Part shown: positions 8,562-17,761 of the stretch, one piece after another
Numbering within the stretch: the stretch's first letter is position 1
Layout of the letters: the number at the start of each line of letters is the position of its first letter
Assembly: GCF_030409555.1 (NCBI RefSeq)
Contig: NZ_JAUFPU010000018.1
Span: forward strand, 62,001 to 126,000
Reading direction: 5' to 3'
DNA length: 64,000 nucleotides
DNA from: Chitinimonas viridis
GTDB lineage: Bacteria; Pseudomonadota; Gammaproteobacteria; Burkholderiales; Chitinimonadaceae
Translations under genes and position numbers: made by a program
The notes under the pieces: model-generated
The model's input: the letters and a program-made list of their open reading frames with translations, nothing else
The model's database searches: none
What the model was told of the DNA's origin: nothing

Positions 8562-10178
8562 TTACAGGCGGAAGTGCGCCACGCTGGCCTGCAGTGCCTG
8601 GGCCACCTCGGCCAGGCGGCCCGCTGCAGCGGCGCCCTGCTCAGCTTCGTCCGTGGTGCTGGCCGCCATCTGCACGATGCGCTCCACGTTCTGGGCAATC
8701 TCCTGGCTGGCCGACGATTGTTCCTTCAGTGCCAGCGATATCTCGTTGGTCACCCCCACCAATTCGTGGCTACCTGCCTGTATCGCCCGCATGGCGGCAT
8801 CGGCGCTGCGTGCACCGCTTACCCCCACCGCCACCTGGCCTACTGCCGCCTCCATGTCGCGCACGGCTTCAACGGCCGATGCCTGGGTGGCCGCTATCAT
8901 GCCGCCTATCTGGGCAGTGGCCTGGCTGGTACGTTCGGCCAGCTTGCGCACCTCGTCTGCCACCACGGCAAAGCCCCGCCCGGTATCGCCAGCGCGGGCA
9001 GCCTCGATGGCAGCATTCAGCGCCAACAGATTGGTCTGGTCGGCAATGTCGCGTATCACCGCAACGATGGAGGATATGCGCTCGGTTTCGGCACCCAAGG
9101 CATTGATGGTGCCTGCAGACTGCGCAATCGACTTCGCCACCCGGTCTATCTCGGCACCCACTTTTTGTATGGTGACGCTACCCGTCTCTGCCCCCTGGCC
9201 TGCCTGCTCGGTCAAGCTGTGGGCCACTCGGGCATTGTCGGCCAGATGATTGACACTGACGCTCAACTGCTCGATGGCCGCCGCCATAGCAGCAGCCGAA
9301 TCGCTTTGCTGGCGGGCGCTGCCAGAGATGCGCCGGGTGCCCCCGCTCACCTGGCTGGCTTCGCTGCTGACCTGCTCGGCCAGGGCACGCAATGCCTGCA
9401 CATTCCCGGCCAGACCCTGCCGCATGGCTTCAACGCTGGCCAGCAGGCTGTCGCTGTCACCGGCCCGCACGGCCACGGCCTGGGCCAGGTCCCCCTCCGC
9501 CAATCGCCGCATCACCGTCCGTGCCATGTCAGGCTCGCCGCCTATCTGGCGCATGACCGAGCGCACCAGCCAGACCCCCAGCAGCACCGCCAGCACCAGC
9601 GCACCCAGCGCCACCCCAACCACCACGCCTATGATGCGCTGGCTGGCCGCTGCAGCCTCGGCCTTGGCGGCCTGAACCTGCCCATGGGTCGCCTTGAGCC
9701 AGTCTTCTAGCAAGGCCTGCATGGGCTCCCACGCCAGCATGCTCTCGAACTGAATGATCTTGTCTCGCGCCGCATCGAGATCGCCGCCCAGCACCAGCTC
9801 ACGCGCCTCGAACTGGTATTGCTGCTGCAGCTTGCGCAATTCGGCAAAGCGCGCCAGACGCTTCAGGTCATCGGCATCGCCGGCCAGCAGCGTATTGGCC
9901 GAAGCCACCACGGCTGCTATCCGCTCGGGCGCCGCATTGAGTTCGGCCAGAGCCTGTTCATTAGTGGGGTCGGCATACAGGCTGCGCAAGGACACACTGC
10001 TGCCCTGCGCCAGCACATACAGCCGGGTCAGTGTTTGCAGTTCAGCCTGGTCACGCTCCACAAATCGGACCAGACCCGCCTGGTTGTTCTGAAAGCCCAC
10101 CACGGCGATCACCCCGATCACCACCAGCAGACTGCAAACGGCGCCGATGACGGCGCTCATGCGATACGATAACTTCAT
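8562..10178 (-). CDS. Methyl-accepting chemotaxis protein
   Basis: A 538-residue inner-membrane chemoreceptor. A first membrane segment lies at about 8-28, then a periplasmic four-helix-bundle-like sensor (about 30-190), a second membrane segment ([20 protein letters not shown]), a HAMP region, and the cytoplasmic signalling domain with the highly conserved hairpin tip [19 protein letters not shown]. It would signal to CheA/CheW; the ligand is unknown. The ATG at 10178 (MKLSYRM) is preceded by AGGGG and is followed directly by the membrane segment; a longer in-frame start adds 27 unlikely residues. No che genes are nearby. Confidence 0.93.
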   Translation of the reverse strand: MKLSYRMSAVIGAVCSLLVVIGVIAVVGFQNNQAGLVRFVERDQAELQTLTRLYVLAQGSSVSLRSLYADPTNEQALAELNAAPERIAAVVASANTLLAGDADDLKRLARFAELRKLQQQYQFEARELVLGGDLDAARDKIIQFESMLAWEPMQALLEDWLKATHGQVQAAKAEAAAASQRIIGVVVGVALGALVLAVLLGVWLVRSVMRQIGGEPDMARTVMRRLAEGDLAQAVAVRAGDSDSLLASVEAMRQGLAGNVQALRALAEQVSSEASQVSGGTRRISGSARQQSDSAAAMAAAIEQLSVSVNHLADNARVAHSLTEQAGQGAETGSVTIQKVGAEIDRVAKSIAQSAGTINALGAETERISSIVAVIRDIADQTNLLALNAAIEAARAGDTGRGFAVVADEVRKLAERTSQATAQIGGMIAATQASAVEAVRDMEAAVGQVAVGVSGARSADAAMRAIQAGSHELVGVTNEISLALKEQSSASQEIAQNVERIVQMAASTTDEAEQGAAAAGRLAEVAQALQASVAHFRL

Positions 10179-10376
10179 CAGTACTACCCCTGTCGTCTGG
10201 CGGACGCTGCGGCTCATGATCGGTTCTGCGGCATGCAGTTCGCCCCGGCGGCAGCTCAAACCCGACTTTGCGACGGACGAAAAACCCAGCCATGGCGCCG
10301 GGCGCGGATCGCAGTATCAGCGGATTCACCCGACAGAAACATAAGGGTTTTCTGCTATTCATTGATTTAACAAAGG

Positions 10377-10400
10377 AAAAAGCCCGCATACGCGGGCTTC
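10377..10400 (-). terminator. Rho-independent terminator of the 10.5-kb gene
   Basis: An 8-bp stem AAGCCCGC / GCGGGCTT (10380-10387 and 10392-10399) with a four-base loop is followed on the minus strand by a T-rich tract. It lies just past the end of the minus-strand gene at 10464. Confidence 0.85.
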
Positions 10401-10463
10401 TCCATGGCAAGGACTGATATTCGCCGAACAACGCAGGGCGTTTGGCGCCGTCGCCCCGCCAGG

Positions 10464-11153
10464 CTAAAGACGAGCCCGTATGCCCTGGTTGAGGTTATCG
10501 CGCCGCCCCCGCATCCGCGCCAGCTCGTCTACCCGCTGGTTGCGCCCGGCGAAAAGGGGTTCAAACGCCTGTATGCGCCGACGCATGTCCAGCTGCCCTG
10601 CCGTAATGGTCAGCGGGCGGGCCTCGGTGAAACGTGACATGCCCATAGGGCCGATATTCTGGTTGTGCTGGCGGTATTGCTGATAATCGGTAGCGTGCAA
10701 GGCGTAGTCAGTCAGGGCTCTGAGCCTTCCGCCGTTAACCGAGGTGACACCAGAGTGCGCTTCCATCTGCACCCAGCTATGGCCCTGCGGCGTGGTGCCG
10801 TGCAGTATGGTGCCGAAATTCCGTTGGTTGAACGGCATCTGCAACTCGGTCTGTGCCGCATCGTGATTGGGGTAATGCGAGCTGGGCAGACTGGTCCAAT
10901 CGCGCGGACGGCGCGAGCCAGTCCAGCCGCTATTTGCCTCGGTCTGCTGCAGCGACTGGTTTAGCGCACCGTTGTCCTGTACCACCATATGGCCGCCATG
11001 CAGCACATCTTCGTTGCGCATCATGGGGTTGCGATGGCGGCGAGCGCCAAAGGCAAACAGGCTGCGCACCTGCTGCAAGCCCTGCCACTGCGCCTGAGAG
11101 AAATCGTTCTGGTGGGCGTTCAACGACTGGGTAATCTCTTGTGGCGTGGGCAT
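10464..11153 (-). CDS. Unrecognised 229-residue protein
   Basis: I do not recognise this protein. It is hydrophilic, rich in Gln, Asn, His and Arg, without a signal peptide or membrane segment. The central part (about 80-150) has segments such as FGTILHGTTPQGHSWVQMEA that could form a compact domain; the C-terminus (about 175-229) is basic and probably helical (RMRGRRDNLNQGIRARL). The ATG at 11153 follows an AGGAGAGGAAAGG ribosome site, and a good terminator lies downstream, so it is a real transcription unit. An ORF extension upstream to 11276 lacks a site and was not used. It could be a secreted effector or structural protein, but nothing proves this. Confidence 0.72.
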   Translation of the reverse strand: MPTPQEITQSLNAHQNDFSQAQWQGLQQVRSLFAFGARRHRNPMMRNEDVLHGGHMVVQDNGALNQSLQQTEANSGWTGSRRPRDWTSLPSSHYPNHDAAQTELQMPFNQRNFGTILHGTTPQGHSWVQMEAHSGVTSVNGGRLRALTDYALHATDYQQYRQHNQNIGPMGMSRFTEARPLTITAGQLDMRRRIQAFEPLFAGRNQRVDELARMRGRRDNLNQGIRARL

Positions 11154-11366
11154 GGCCTTTCCTCTCCTGGCTGACGGCATGCACTGCGGGCGAATTCCAT
11201 CGCCGCAGGCAAGGTTAGTTGTCAGCTCGGTATAGCCAAGTTCGTCCAAAACGCCAATGCGCTCGCGTACCGCCAAGCAGCCAGCTCGGCTAAGGTGTAG
11301 GTTTGGCCGCCCCGGGCTGCAGCCTAGGCGGCCAGCGCTACGAACGCCCTGTCAAACTACCCCGGG

Positions 11367-12050
11367 TCAATCCGGCAGGCAGTTTGGCGCCAGCAAGCAT
11401 AGGGCCACCAGCCTGGCCAGTATCTCGCCCTGGAAAAAATCGCGGCGGGCGTCTTCTGCGTCAACAATGCCCACGATCACGCCGGCTTCATCAAACAGCG
11501 GCAGGCAGGCTTCACTCTGCACCTCGGCATCGCAGGTGTAATACGCCCCGCCCTCGGCCACATAGCTGGCTACGTTATCTATGATGCGCCCCTGCCCCGA
11601 CAAACCCACTGCGCTGTTGTTGGAGTGCAAGGCAAACTCAGCCGTCAGTGGGAATTCGGCCCGGCTGGGCTTGCCGGCATAGGCCAACTTGACCAAGGCC
11701 CGGCCGCCAGCCACCTCGCGCGCCTGGTACACGCCCAGCCAGCCACAGGCGGTCTCGGCCACGATACGGTCTACCAGTTCCTTGAGCGCTGCCAGTTGCA
11801 CGGTAGTGTCCGCACGCACTCCGCCCAGCGTTGCCGCCAGATCATAGGGGGCTTCAGCCAGTTGATCGGGCAAGGAGCAGGCACCGTTCTCACCCAGTTC
11901 TGGCACACGGTAGGCATACAGCGACGCGACGTCCGCCGGTGCCTGGCTGTTCTCGGCAATCTCGCCATAAGCGGCCAGATGGTTGCTGACTGCATCGGCA
12001 TCCAGGGCTGCGGCCAGTCCTGCGCGCGCGAGGTAATCTGCGGTATTCAT
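11367..12050 (-). CDS. GAF-domain protein
   Basis: A 227-residue soluble protein with a C-terminal GAF domain (about 70-220). The stretch IDNVASYVAEGGAYYTCDAE followed by QSEACLPLFDEAGVIVGIVD resembles the free-methionine-sulfoxide reductase (fRMsr) branch of GAF proteins, with Cys residues at two of the places where that branch has them. The full cysteine set of fRMsr is not obvious, so enzyme activity is doubtful; redox or small-ligand sensing is equally possible. The start ATG at 12050 follows GAGGA; an in-frame TTG six codons upstream was rejected. Confidence 0.8.
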   Translation of the reverse strand: MNTADYLARAGLAAALDADAVSNHLAAYGEIAENSQAPADVASLYAYRVPELGENGACSLPDQLAEAPYDLAATLGGVRADTTVQLAALKELVDRIVAETACGWLGVYQAREVAGGRALVKLAYAGKPSRAEFPLTAEFALHSNNSAVGLSGQGRIIDNVASYVAEGGAYYTCDAEVQSEACLPLFDEAGVIVGIVDAEDARRDFFQGEILARLVALCLLAPNCLPD

Positions 12051-12160
12051 CGTATTGGTCCTCGGCAAGGCTCTGCTAACCAGCGCCCTGTGGTGTCGCT
12101 GCCTTGCAGCGGGATGTGCGGGCGCATTCTAGCGCGCTTTGATGTACTGCCAGAAATCCC

Positions 12161-12736
12161 TCAGGGCCTGACTGGCTCGACATGCTCCGCCTGCTTGTGC
12201 AAGCCATAAGAGAGACACAGCACCGCCAGCATCAGCAGCAGATGATAAAAAAACAAACGGGGTACCCCCGCCCAGGCGCCCTTGGTGCCGATGCCAAAAC
12301 CCGCCATTGCCATGCCGGTGATACCGACCAGCGCTGGCAACCAGCTCAACCAGCCACCCCGGCTGGCATTGAGCAGGATGACCAGCAAGGACAGGCTATT
12401 GACAACCTGACGCAACAGCTCTGGCCACCCCATCACGGTAGCCAGCAATCCCAGCGATATGACCGGCAAGGCCGCGCGCGGTGGGGCCGCAGAAAAAGCC
12501 ACCAGCGTAGGCAGTACCCAGTTGGTCAGCTCCGCCAGAAAGCCATGTACGGGAACAACCGCCGCAACCCCGCCAAAGCGGAGCGAACCCAGGGTGGCGG
12601 TCAACATGGCCAGCAAGAAGCCCACGCCGCAAACCACGTCCTTTCTTTGCCAGCATAGGCGTACCGCCCAAGCAAAGGCCAGCGCCAGCAGGGCAGCCGA
12701 GACAGCTGTCAAAGGTAACGTCATGGCCTGCATCAT
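12161..12736 (-). CDS. Integral membrane protein, function unknown
   Basis: A 191-residue protein consisting mainly of six or so hydrophobic segments with short loops, ending in a short polar tail. I see no family signature. The start is uncertain: an in-frame GTG at 12760 lies inside a hairpin (12753-12777), so the ATG at 12736 is preferred, although neither has a strong ribosome site. It is downstream of tesA on the same strand. Confidence 0.65.
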   Translation of the reverse strand: MMQAMTLPLTAVSAALLALAFAWAVRLCWQRKDVVCGVGFLLAMLTATLGSLRFGGVAAVVPVHGFLAELTNWVLPTLVAFSAAPPRAALPVISLGLLATVMGWPELLRQVVNSLSLLVILLNASRGGWLSWLPALVGITGMAMAGFGIGTKGAWAGVPRLFFYHLLLMLAVLCLSYGLHKQAEHVEPVRP

Positions 12737-12752
12737 AACGGTAGCGTCCAGA

Positions 12753-12777
12753 AAGCTCACTAAACAAAGGTGAGCTT
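12753..12777. repeat. Hairpin between tesA and the membrane protein gene
   Basis: A perfect 8-bp inverted repeat AAGCTCAC / GTGAGCTT with a nine-base A/T-rich loop. It lies 32 bases past the tesA stop; the T-tract is weak, so it may be a poor terminator or a processing site. Confidence 0.4.
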
Positions 12778-12808
12778 GCTGGAGACTACCTATGGATAGG
12801 GTGGACTG

Positions 12809-13417
12809 TTACTTGACCAGCTTGCTCACCATGGGCCAGACATTGTCCAGCAGCCTGGGCTGGGCGGCCGCAATCGGGTGCAGTTGATCGGCCTGGAACT
12901 GGGCCGGCTGGTCTGCGATACCGTCCAGCAGGAAGGGTGGTGCGGGTAGCTTGTATTGTTTGGCCAGATCGCCAAACATGGCATCGAACTTTGCCGTGAA
13001 ACTACCGCCAAAGTTCGGTGGCAAGCGCACGGCGATCAAACCCACCCGTGCGCCGCTGGCCCGGCTTTGCTCGATCATGCTGACCAGGTTGGCGCGGGCA
13101 GCCGCCACCGGCAGGCCACGCAGGCCGTCGTTGGCCCCCAGCTCCAGCAGGATCACATCGGGCTTGTGGGCCTTGAGGGCTGCCGGCAAACGGGTCAGGC
13201 CACCTGCTGTGGTCTCTCCCGACTGGCTGGCATTGATCACCCGCCAGCCTGGCCCCAGCTTCTTTTGCAGCAGGCTGGGCCAGGCCGCTTCCAGCCGGAT
13301 GCCGTAACCAGCCGACAGGCTATCGCCGTACACCAGCAAGGTTTTGGGGCCATCCGCCCAGGCAGTTGGTGTATACAGACTAATCAGCAAACCCAAGAAC
13401 AGAACAATGCGCGCCAC
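12809..13417 (-). CDS. tesA: Periplasmic lysophospholipase/thioesterase TesA
   Basis: A 202-residue SGNH-hydrolase that cleaves acyl-CoA or lysophospholipid esters in the periplasm. It has a signal peptide (LFLGLLISLYTPTAWA, cut near residue 21), the nucleophile block GDSLSAGYG (Ser33), the glycine and Asn blocks (SQSGETTAGG, GANDGL) and the catalytic Asp-His pair in DQLHP. The start is GTG at 13417, preceded by AAGGA; this start lies 11 bases inside the start of the divergent ybbA. The tesA/ybbA divergent pairing is the same as in E. coli. Confidence 0.93.
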   Translation of the reverse strand: MARIVLFLGLLISLYTPTAWADGPKTLLVYGDSLSAGYGIRLEAAWPSLLQKKLGPGWRVINASQSGETTAGGLTRLPAALKAHKPDVILLELGANDGLRGLPVAAARANLVSMIEQSRASGARVGLIAVRLPPNFGGSFTAKFDAMFGDLAKQYKLPAPPFLLDGIADQPAQFQADQLHPIAAAQPRLLDNVWPMVSKLVK

Positions 13418-14132
13418 GCCAGATTTCCTTCACAGTGAATCATCAACCACAGGTAGCCCCATTCTGGCGGCCCAGGGTCTCAGCAAGCAAGTAGGTTTCG
13501 ACCACGAGACCCTGACCATACTGGACGACGTGAGTTTCAGCCTGTCACCCGGTAGCACCCTGGCCATCGTCGGCGCATCCGGCTCGGGCAAGTCCACCCT
13601 GCTGGGTCTGCTGGCCGGCCTGGACTCCCCCACCAAGGGTAGCGTCACCCTGGCTGGTCACACGCTGGGGCAGTTGGACGAAGACGGCCGGGCGAGGCTG
13701 AGGGCCGAGCATGTGGGTTTCGTGTTCCAGAGCTTTCAGCTGCTGCCCGCCCTGACCGCGCTGGACAACGTGGCGCTACCGCTGGAGCTGAACGGCCACA
13801 AGGAGGCTCGCCGCGAAGCACAGGCGCTGCTGGAGCGGGTGGGCCTGGGCAGCCGCGTACAGCACCGCCCCAAGGAACTCTCGGGTGGCGAGCAGCAGCG
13901 CGTGGCCCTGGCACGCGCCTTTGTCACCCGTCCCAAGCTGTTGTTTGCCGATGAACCGACAGGCAACCTCGATACCCAGACCGGCGAGCGCATCATCGAT
14001 CTGCTGTTCAGCCTCAATAGCGAATCCGGTACCACCCTGGTGCTGGTCACCCATGACGAACGCCTGGCGGCACGCTGTGGCGCCCGCCTGCGGCTGGCCG
14101 GCGGCCAGGTCATAGAACGCGACGGGGTATGA
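13407..14132 (+). CDS. ybbA: ABC transporter ATP-binding protein YbbA
   Basis: A 241-residue ATPase subunit. Walker A GASGSGKST, Q-loop VFQSFQLLPAL, signature LSGGEQQRVALARAF, Walker B LLFADEPTGNLD and the switch His in LVTHDERL are all present. It is of the LolD/MacB-like YbbA type that pairs with an FtsX-like permease (YbbP). The ATG at 13407 overlaps the 5' end of divergent tesA by 11 bases and lacks a strong ribosome site, but no better downstream start precedes the conserved region. Its TGA overlaps an ATG at 14129. Confidence 0.94.
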   Translation: MRATPDFLHSESSTTGSPILAAQGLSKQVGFDHETLTILDDVSFSLSPGSTLAIVGASGSGKSTLLGLLAGLDSPTKGSVTLAGHTLGQLDEDGRARLRAEHVGFVFQSFQLLPALTALDNVALPLELNGHKEARREAQALLERVGLGSRVQHRPKELSGGEQQRVALARAFVTRPKLLFADEPTGNLDTQTGERIIDLLFSLNSESGTTLVLVTHDERLAARCGARLRLAGGQVIERDGV

Positions 14133-14194
14133 GCGGCATCGGCCGCCCCAGACCTGCGCTCAATCCAGCCCCAACAACAGAACAAGACCGAGAC

Positions 14195-14770
14195 ATGACC
14201 CATTCCCTGCACCTTTTCCCCCTCCTGTTGGCTGGCGCGCTGGCCCTGCCCGCCCATGCTGCCGAGGAAAAACCAGCCGATGCCTTCTTCCGCCAGTTGA
14301 GCAGCCTCTGCGGCAAGGCCTTCGAGGGCAGGCTGGTAGAGGGCAACCCCAGCGATACCCGCTTCCGCGAACAGAAGCTGACCATGCACGTGCGCGAATG
14401 CAGCCCCGAGGTCATACGGGTGCCCTTCCATGTCGGCGACGACCACTCCCGCACCTGGGTCATCAGCCGTACTGCCCAGGGGCTGCGACTCAAGCATGAT
14501 CATCGCCATGCCGATGGCAGCGAGGACAGCATCACCCAGTACGGTGGCGACACCGCCGAGGCCGGCACGGCCAGCCTGCAGTCCTTCCCGGCCGATGCCC
14601 ATACGGCCAAGCTGATACCAGCTGCAGCCGAAAACACCTGGCGGGTGGAGATACTGCCCGGCCAGCACTACAGCTACCAATTGCAAAGGGGTGAGCGGCG
14701 CTTCCGGGTGGATTTCGACCTGACCAAGCCGGTCGCCCTGCCGCCCGCCCCCTGGGGTGCCAAGCCATGA
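14195..14770 (+). CDS. Secreted protein of unknown function between ybbA and ybbP
   Basis: A 191-residue protein with a clear signal peptide (MTHSLHLFPLLLAGALALPA, cut after AHA). The mature part starts with Cys40-containing SSLCGKAFEGRL, followed by a mostly beta-type region with RECSPEVIRVPFHVGDDHSR and charged His/Asp-rich segments (LKHDHRHADGSED). I do not recognise the family. It lies inside the ABC operon: its TGA overlaps the ybbP ATG (ATGA). A longer start at 14129 overlaps the ybbA stop, but would bury the signal peptide 22 residues in. Its position suggests a periplasmic partner of the YbbA-YbbP transporter; that is inference. Confidence 0.78.
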   Translation: MTHSLHLFPLLLAGALALPAHAAEEKPADAFFRQLSSLCGKAFEGRLVEGNPSDTRFREQKLTMHVRECSPEVIRVPFHVGDDHSRTWVISRTAQGLRLKHDHRHADGSEDSITQYGGDTAEAGTASLQSFPADAHTAKLIPAAAENTWRVEILPGQHYSYQLQRGERRFRVDFDLTKPVALPPAPWGAKP

Positions 14771-17232
14771 ACGGCTGGGGCCTGGCCTGGCGCTGGCTCA
14801 AGCGCGATCTGACTGCCGGCGAACTGACCATCATGGCCATCGCCCTGGTGGTGGCCATTGCCGCCATGAGCAGCGTGGGCTTCTTTACCGACCGGGTAGG
14901 CCGTGCCCTGCAAAGCGAAGCCGACCAGCTGCTGGCCGCCGATCTGGTGCTGAATGCCGACCAACCCATCGCCGCCGATTTCCTGGCCGAAGCAGACCGG
15001 CGCGGGCTGATGCGGGGTGCCACCGCCACCTTCCCCAGCATGGCGCAGACGGCCGACAACGCCCAGCTGGTGACGGTCAAGGCCGTTTCCACCAGCTATC
15101 CGCTGCGCGGCGATATCCGGTTGCTGCAGAAAGGCAGCGAGGCCAAGGTAAGCGGCGGCCCCGCTCCCGGCACCATCTGGGCCGACCAGCGCCTGTTCAG
15201 CTCGCTGGGGCTCAAGCCTGGTGACACGCTGAAGCTGGGCGATAAAGCCTTTACCCTGGGCCCCATCCTGGCGCGTGAGCCCGATGGTGCGATGGATCTG
15301 TACAACTTCATCCCCCGCGCCATGTTCAACGATGCCGATTTGCCCGCCACCGGGCTGATCCAGCCTGGCAGCCGGGTGCGCTACCGACTGTTGCTGGCAG
15401 GTGATCGCGACCAGGTGACCGCCATGCGTGAGTGGCTCAAGCCCCGACTGCAGCGCGGCCAAAGGCTGGAGGATGTGCGCGAGGCGCGGCCTGAAATCAA
15501 TACCTCGCTCAATCGGGCGGAACGCTTCCTGCGCCTGTCTGCACTGATCAGCGTCTTCATGGCAGCCGCAGCCATTGCACTGGCAGCCCGCCGCTATGTG
15601 GAGCGCCACCTCGATGCCGTCGCCCTGCTGCATACCATGGGTCTGACCCAAGGCAATATCATCGGCCTGTTCCTGCGCCAGTACAGCCTGATGGCCGTGC
15701 TGTCCATCAGTGCCGGTATCGGCCTGGGCTGGCTGACCCAATTCGGCCTGGCCCACCTGCTGGCCGGCATGTTCGAAACCACCCTGCCGCCGGCCGGCCC
15801 CTTGCCGGCGCTATCCGGCGCAGCAGTCGGCCTGGTGCTGCTGTTCGGCTTCTGTCTGCCCCCGCTGCTCAGGCTCAAGGGCGTATCACCCCTGCGGGTA
15901 CTACGGCGCGATGCCACCCCGGCGGGGAACGCCCCCCTGGCCTTTGGCCTGGGCCTGGCCGCGCTGGCCGGGTTGATCTACTGGCAGGCAGGTGACACCA
16001 CCCTGGCCGGTCTGGCGTTGGCCGGCCTCGCCGGCACGGTAGCCCTGGCCACCCTGGCGGCCTGGTGCCTGGTCTGGATCACCCCCAAGCTGCCCCTGCC
16101 CGGCCAGCTGGGCTGGCGCTTCGGCCTTGCCAATGTTGCCCGGCGACGCGGCCTCAGCGTGGCGCAGATCGTCTCGCTATCGCTGGGCCTGATGGCGCTG
16201 ATGCTGCTGACGGTGGTGCGCAACGACCTGCTCAGTGCCTGGGACAAGTCCGTCCCGGTCGATGCACCCAATCGCTTCGCCATCAATATCCAGCCTGAGC
16301 AACGCGCCGGCATCCTGGCCGAGTTCAAGCGCGCCGGCCTGCCCGAGCCAGTGTTCGGCCCCATGATACGTGCCCGCCTGCACAGCATTGCCGGCAAGCC
16401 GGTGGTGGCCGACAAATACCCCGACGAACGCGCCCGCCGCCTGGCCGAGCGCGAGTTCAACCTCAGCTGGGGTGGCAGCCTGCGCAACGACAACCGGCTG
16501 GTAGCGGGCGTGCCCCTGAGCGACAACACCCCCGCCTGGTCGCTGGAAGAAGGCCTGGCCCAGCGCCTGGGCATCAAGCTGGGCGACGAGCTGGCCTTTA
16601 CCATAGACGGCCAGGTCTTCAAGGCCCCGGTCACCAGCCTGCGGCGGGTCGATTGGGATTCCTTCCGGGTCAACTTCTTCGTGGTGGGCAATCGCGCCCT
16701 GCTGGAGAGCCAGCCGGCCAGCTTTGTCAGCAGTTTCTACCTGCCGGATGCCCAGCGTACTTTCTCGACCGAGCTGTCGCGCCAGTTCCCCAACATCACC
16801 GTCATCGATGTCTCGGTGATACTGCGCGAAGTACGCGGCGTACTCGACAGGGTGCTGTCGGCGGTAGAGGTGGTATTCGCCTTCAGCCTGGCAGCCGGGA
16901 TCGTGGTGCTGTACGCCGCCACCCTGGCCACCCATGACGAGCGCAAGCGCGAGGCCGCCATCCTGCGTACCCTGGGCGCCTCAGGCAAGACCGTCCGGCA
17001 GGCTGCCAGCGCAGAACTGCTGCTGGTGGGCGGCCTGGCCGGCTTGCTGGCAGCTGCGGCGGCGCTGGGCATAGGCGCGGGGGCCTCGCAGCAGTTGTTC
17101 GAACTGCCGGCCCGCATCAGCTGGTGGCTCCTGCCCTTTGGCCTGATCAGCGGCGCCCTGGCTGCGCGACTGGCTGCCGCACCGTTGCTGGCAAGGGTGC
17201 TAAAGACCCCGCCCTTGCGGGCATTGCGATAA
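14767..17232 (+). CDS. ybbP: FtsX-family ABC permease YbbP
   Basis: An 821-residue inner-membrane permease with an N-terminal membrane segment (after LAWRWLKRDL), a large periplasmic region, a central group of hydrophobic segments, a second periplasmic region (about 500-690) and C-terminal FtsX segments including the DERKREAAILRTLGAS motif that docks on the ATPase. It pairs with YbbA; the proposed role in E. coli relates to export or removal of hydrophobic compounds or lipids from the membrane, but the substrate is not settled. Start overlaps the previous gene by four bases. Confidence 0.94.
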   Translation: MNGWGLAWRWLKRDLTAGELTIMAIALVVAIAAMSSVGFFTDRVGRALQSEADQLLAADLVLNADQPIAADFLAEADRRGLMRGATATFPSMAQTADNAQLVTVKAVSTSYPLRGDIRLLQKGSEAKVSGGPAPGTIWADQRLFSSLGLKPGDTLKLGDKAFTLGPILAREPDGAMDLYNFIPRAMFNDADLPATGLIQPGSRVRYRLLLAGDRDQVTAMREWLKPRLQRGQRLEDVREARPEINTSLNRAERFLRLSALISVFMAAAAIALAARRYVERHLDAVALLHTMGLTQGNIIGLFLRQYSLMAVLSISAGIGLGWLTQFGLAHLLAGMFETTLPPAGPLPALSGAAVGLVLLFGFCLPPLLRLKGVSPLRVLRRDATPAGNAPLAFGLGLAALAGLIYWQAGDTTLAGLALAGLAGTVALATLAAWCLVWITPKLPLPGQLGWRFGLANVARRRGLSVAQIVSLSLGLMALMLLTVVRNDLLSAWDKSVPVDAPNRFAINIQPEQRAGILAEFKRAGLPEPVFGPMIRARLHSIAGKPVVADKYPDERARRLAEREFNLSWGGSLRNDNRLVAGVPLSDNTPAWSLEEGLAQRLGIKLGDELAFTIDGQVFKAPVTSLRRVDWDSFRVNFFVVGNRALLESQPASFVSSFYLPDAQRTFSTELSRQFPNITVIDVSVILREVRGVLDRVLSAVEVVFAFSLAAGIVVLYAATLATHDERKREAAILRTLGASGKTVRQAASAELLLVGGLAGLLAAAAALGIGAGASQQLFELPARISWWLLPFGLISGALAARLAAAPLLARVLKTPPLRALR

Positions 17233-17275
17233 TCGGTGGCGCCCCGGCGCCACCTTCTCCACCGGAAACCCATCC

Positions 17276-17761
17276 ATGCGCCCTACCTTCCTCCTGGCCC
17301 TGCTCGCCTGTGCCCTGTATGCCACCACCAGCCTGGCTGCCGGCTGGTCCAACGAGAATGACGCCAAGCCCGACCCGGACTACAGCGACGCGCTGGCGGC
17401 CAATCGGCTGGGCCAGCATGAGCGTGCTGTAGGCTTGCTGCAGGAATACCTTGAACGCGCCCCCAAGGACGCCAACGGCCAGAACCAGCTGGCCTATGCC
17501 TATCGCAAGCTGGGCAAGCTGCCCGACGCGCTGCGCCACTACCAATTGGCCCTGAGCCTGGACCCAAAACACCGTGGCGCCCATGAATACCTAGGCGAAG
17601 CCTATATCGCACTGGGCGACCTGGCTCGCGCCGAGGCAGAACTGCAAACGCTGTTTCAGCTCTGCGGCCCCGGCTGCAATGAATATGCCCAACTCAAGGC
17701 CGCCCTCGATACCGCCAAGGCTAGCGGCAGCACTGGCAGCACCAGCTCAGCCGGCCAGTGA
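17276..17761 (+). CDS. Periplasmic TPR-repeat protein
   Basis: A 161-residue protein with a signal peptide (MRPTFLLALLACALYATTSL, cut near AAG) and about three tetratricopeptide repeats (for example AANRLGQHERAVGLLQEYLE and AYRKLGKLPDALRHYQLALS), then a Ser/Gly-rich tail. TPR proteins mediate protein contacts; the partner is unknown. It follows ybbP by 43 bases and ends 15 bases inside the convergent acetyltransferase gene. Confidence 0.88.
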   Translation: MRPTFLLALLACALYATTSLAAGWSNENDAKPDPDYSDALAANRLGQHERAVGLLQEYLERAPKDANGQNQLAYAYRKLGKLPDALRHYQLALSLDPKHRGAHEYLGEAYIALGDLARAEAELQTLFQLCGPGCNEYAQLKAALDTAKASGSTGSTSSAGQ

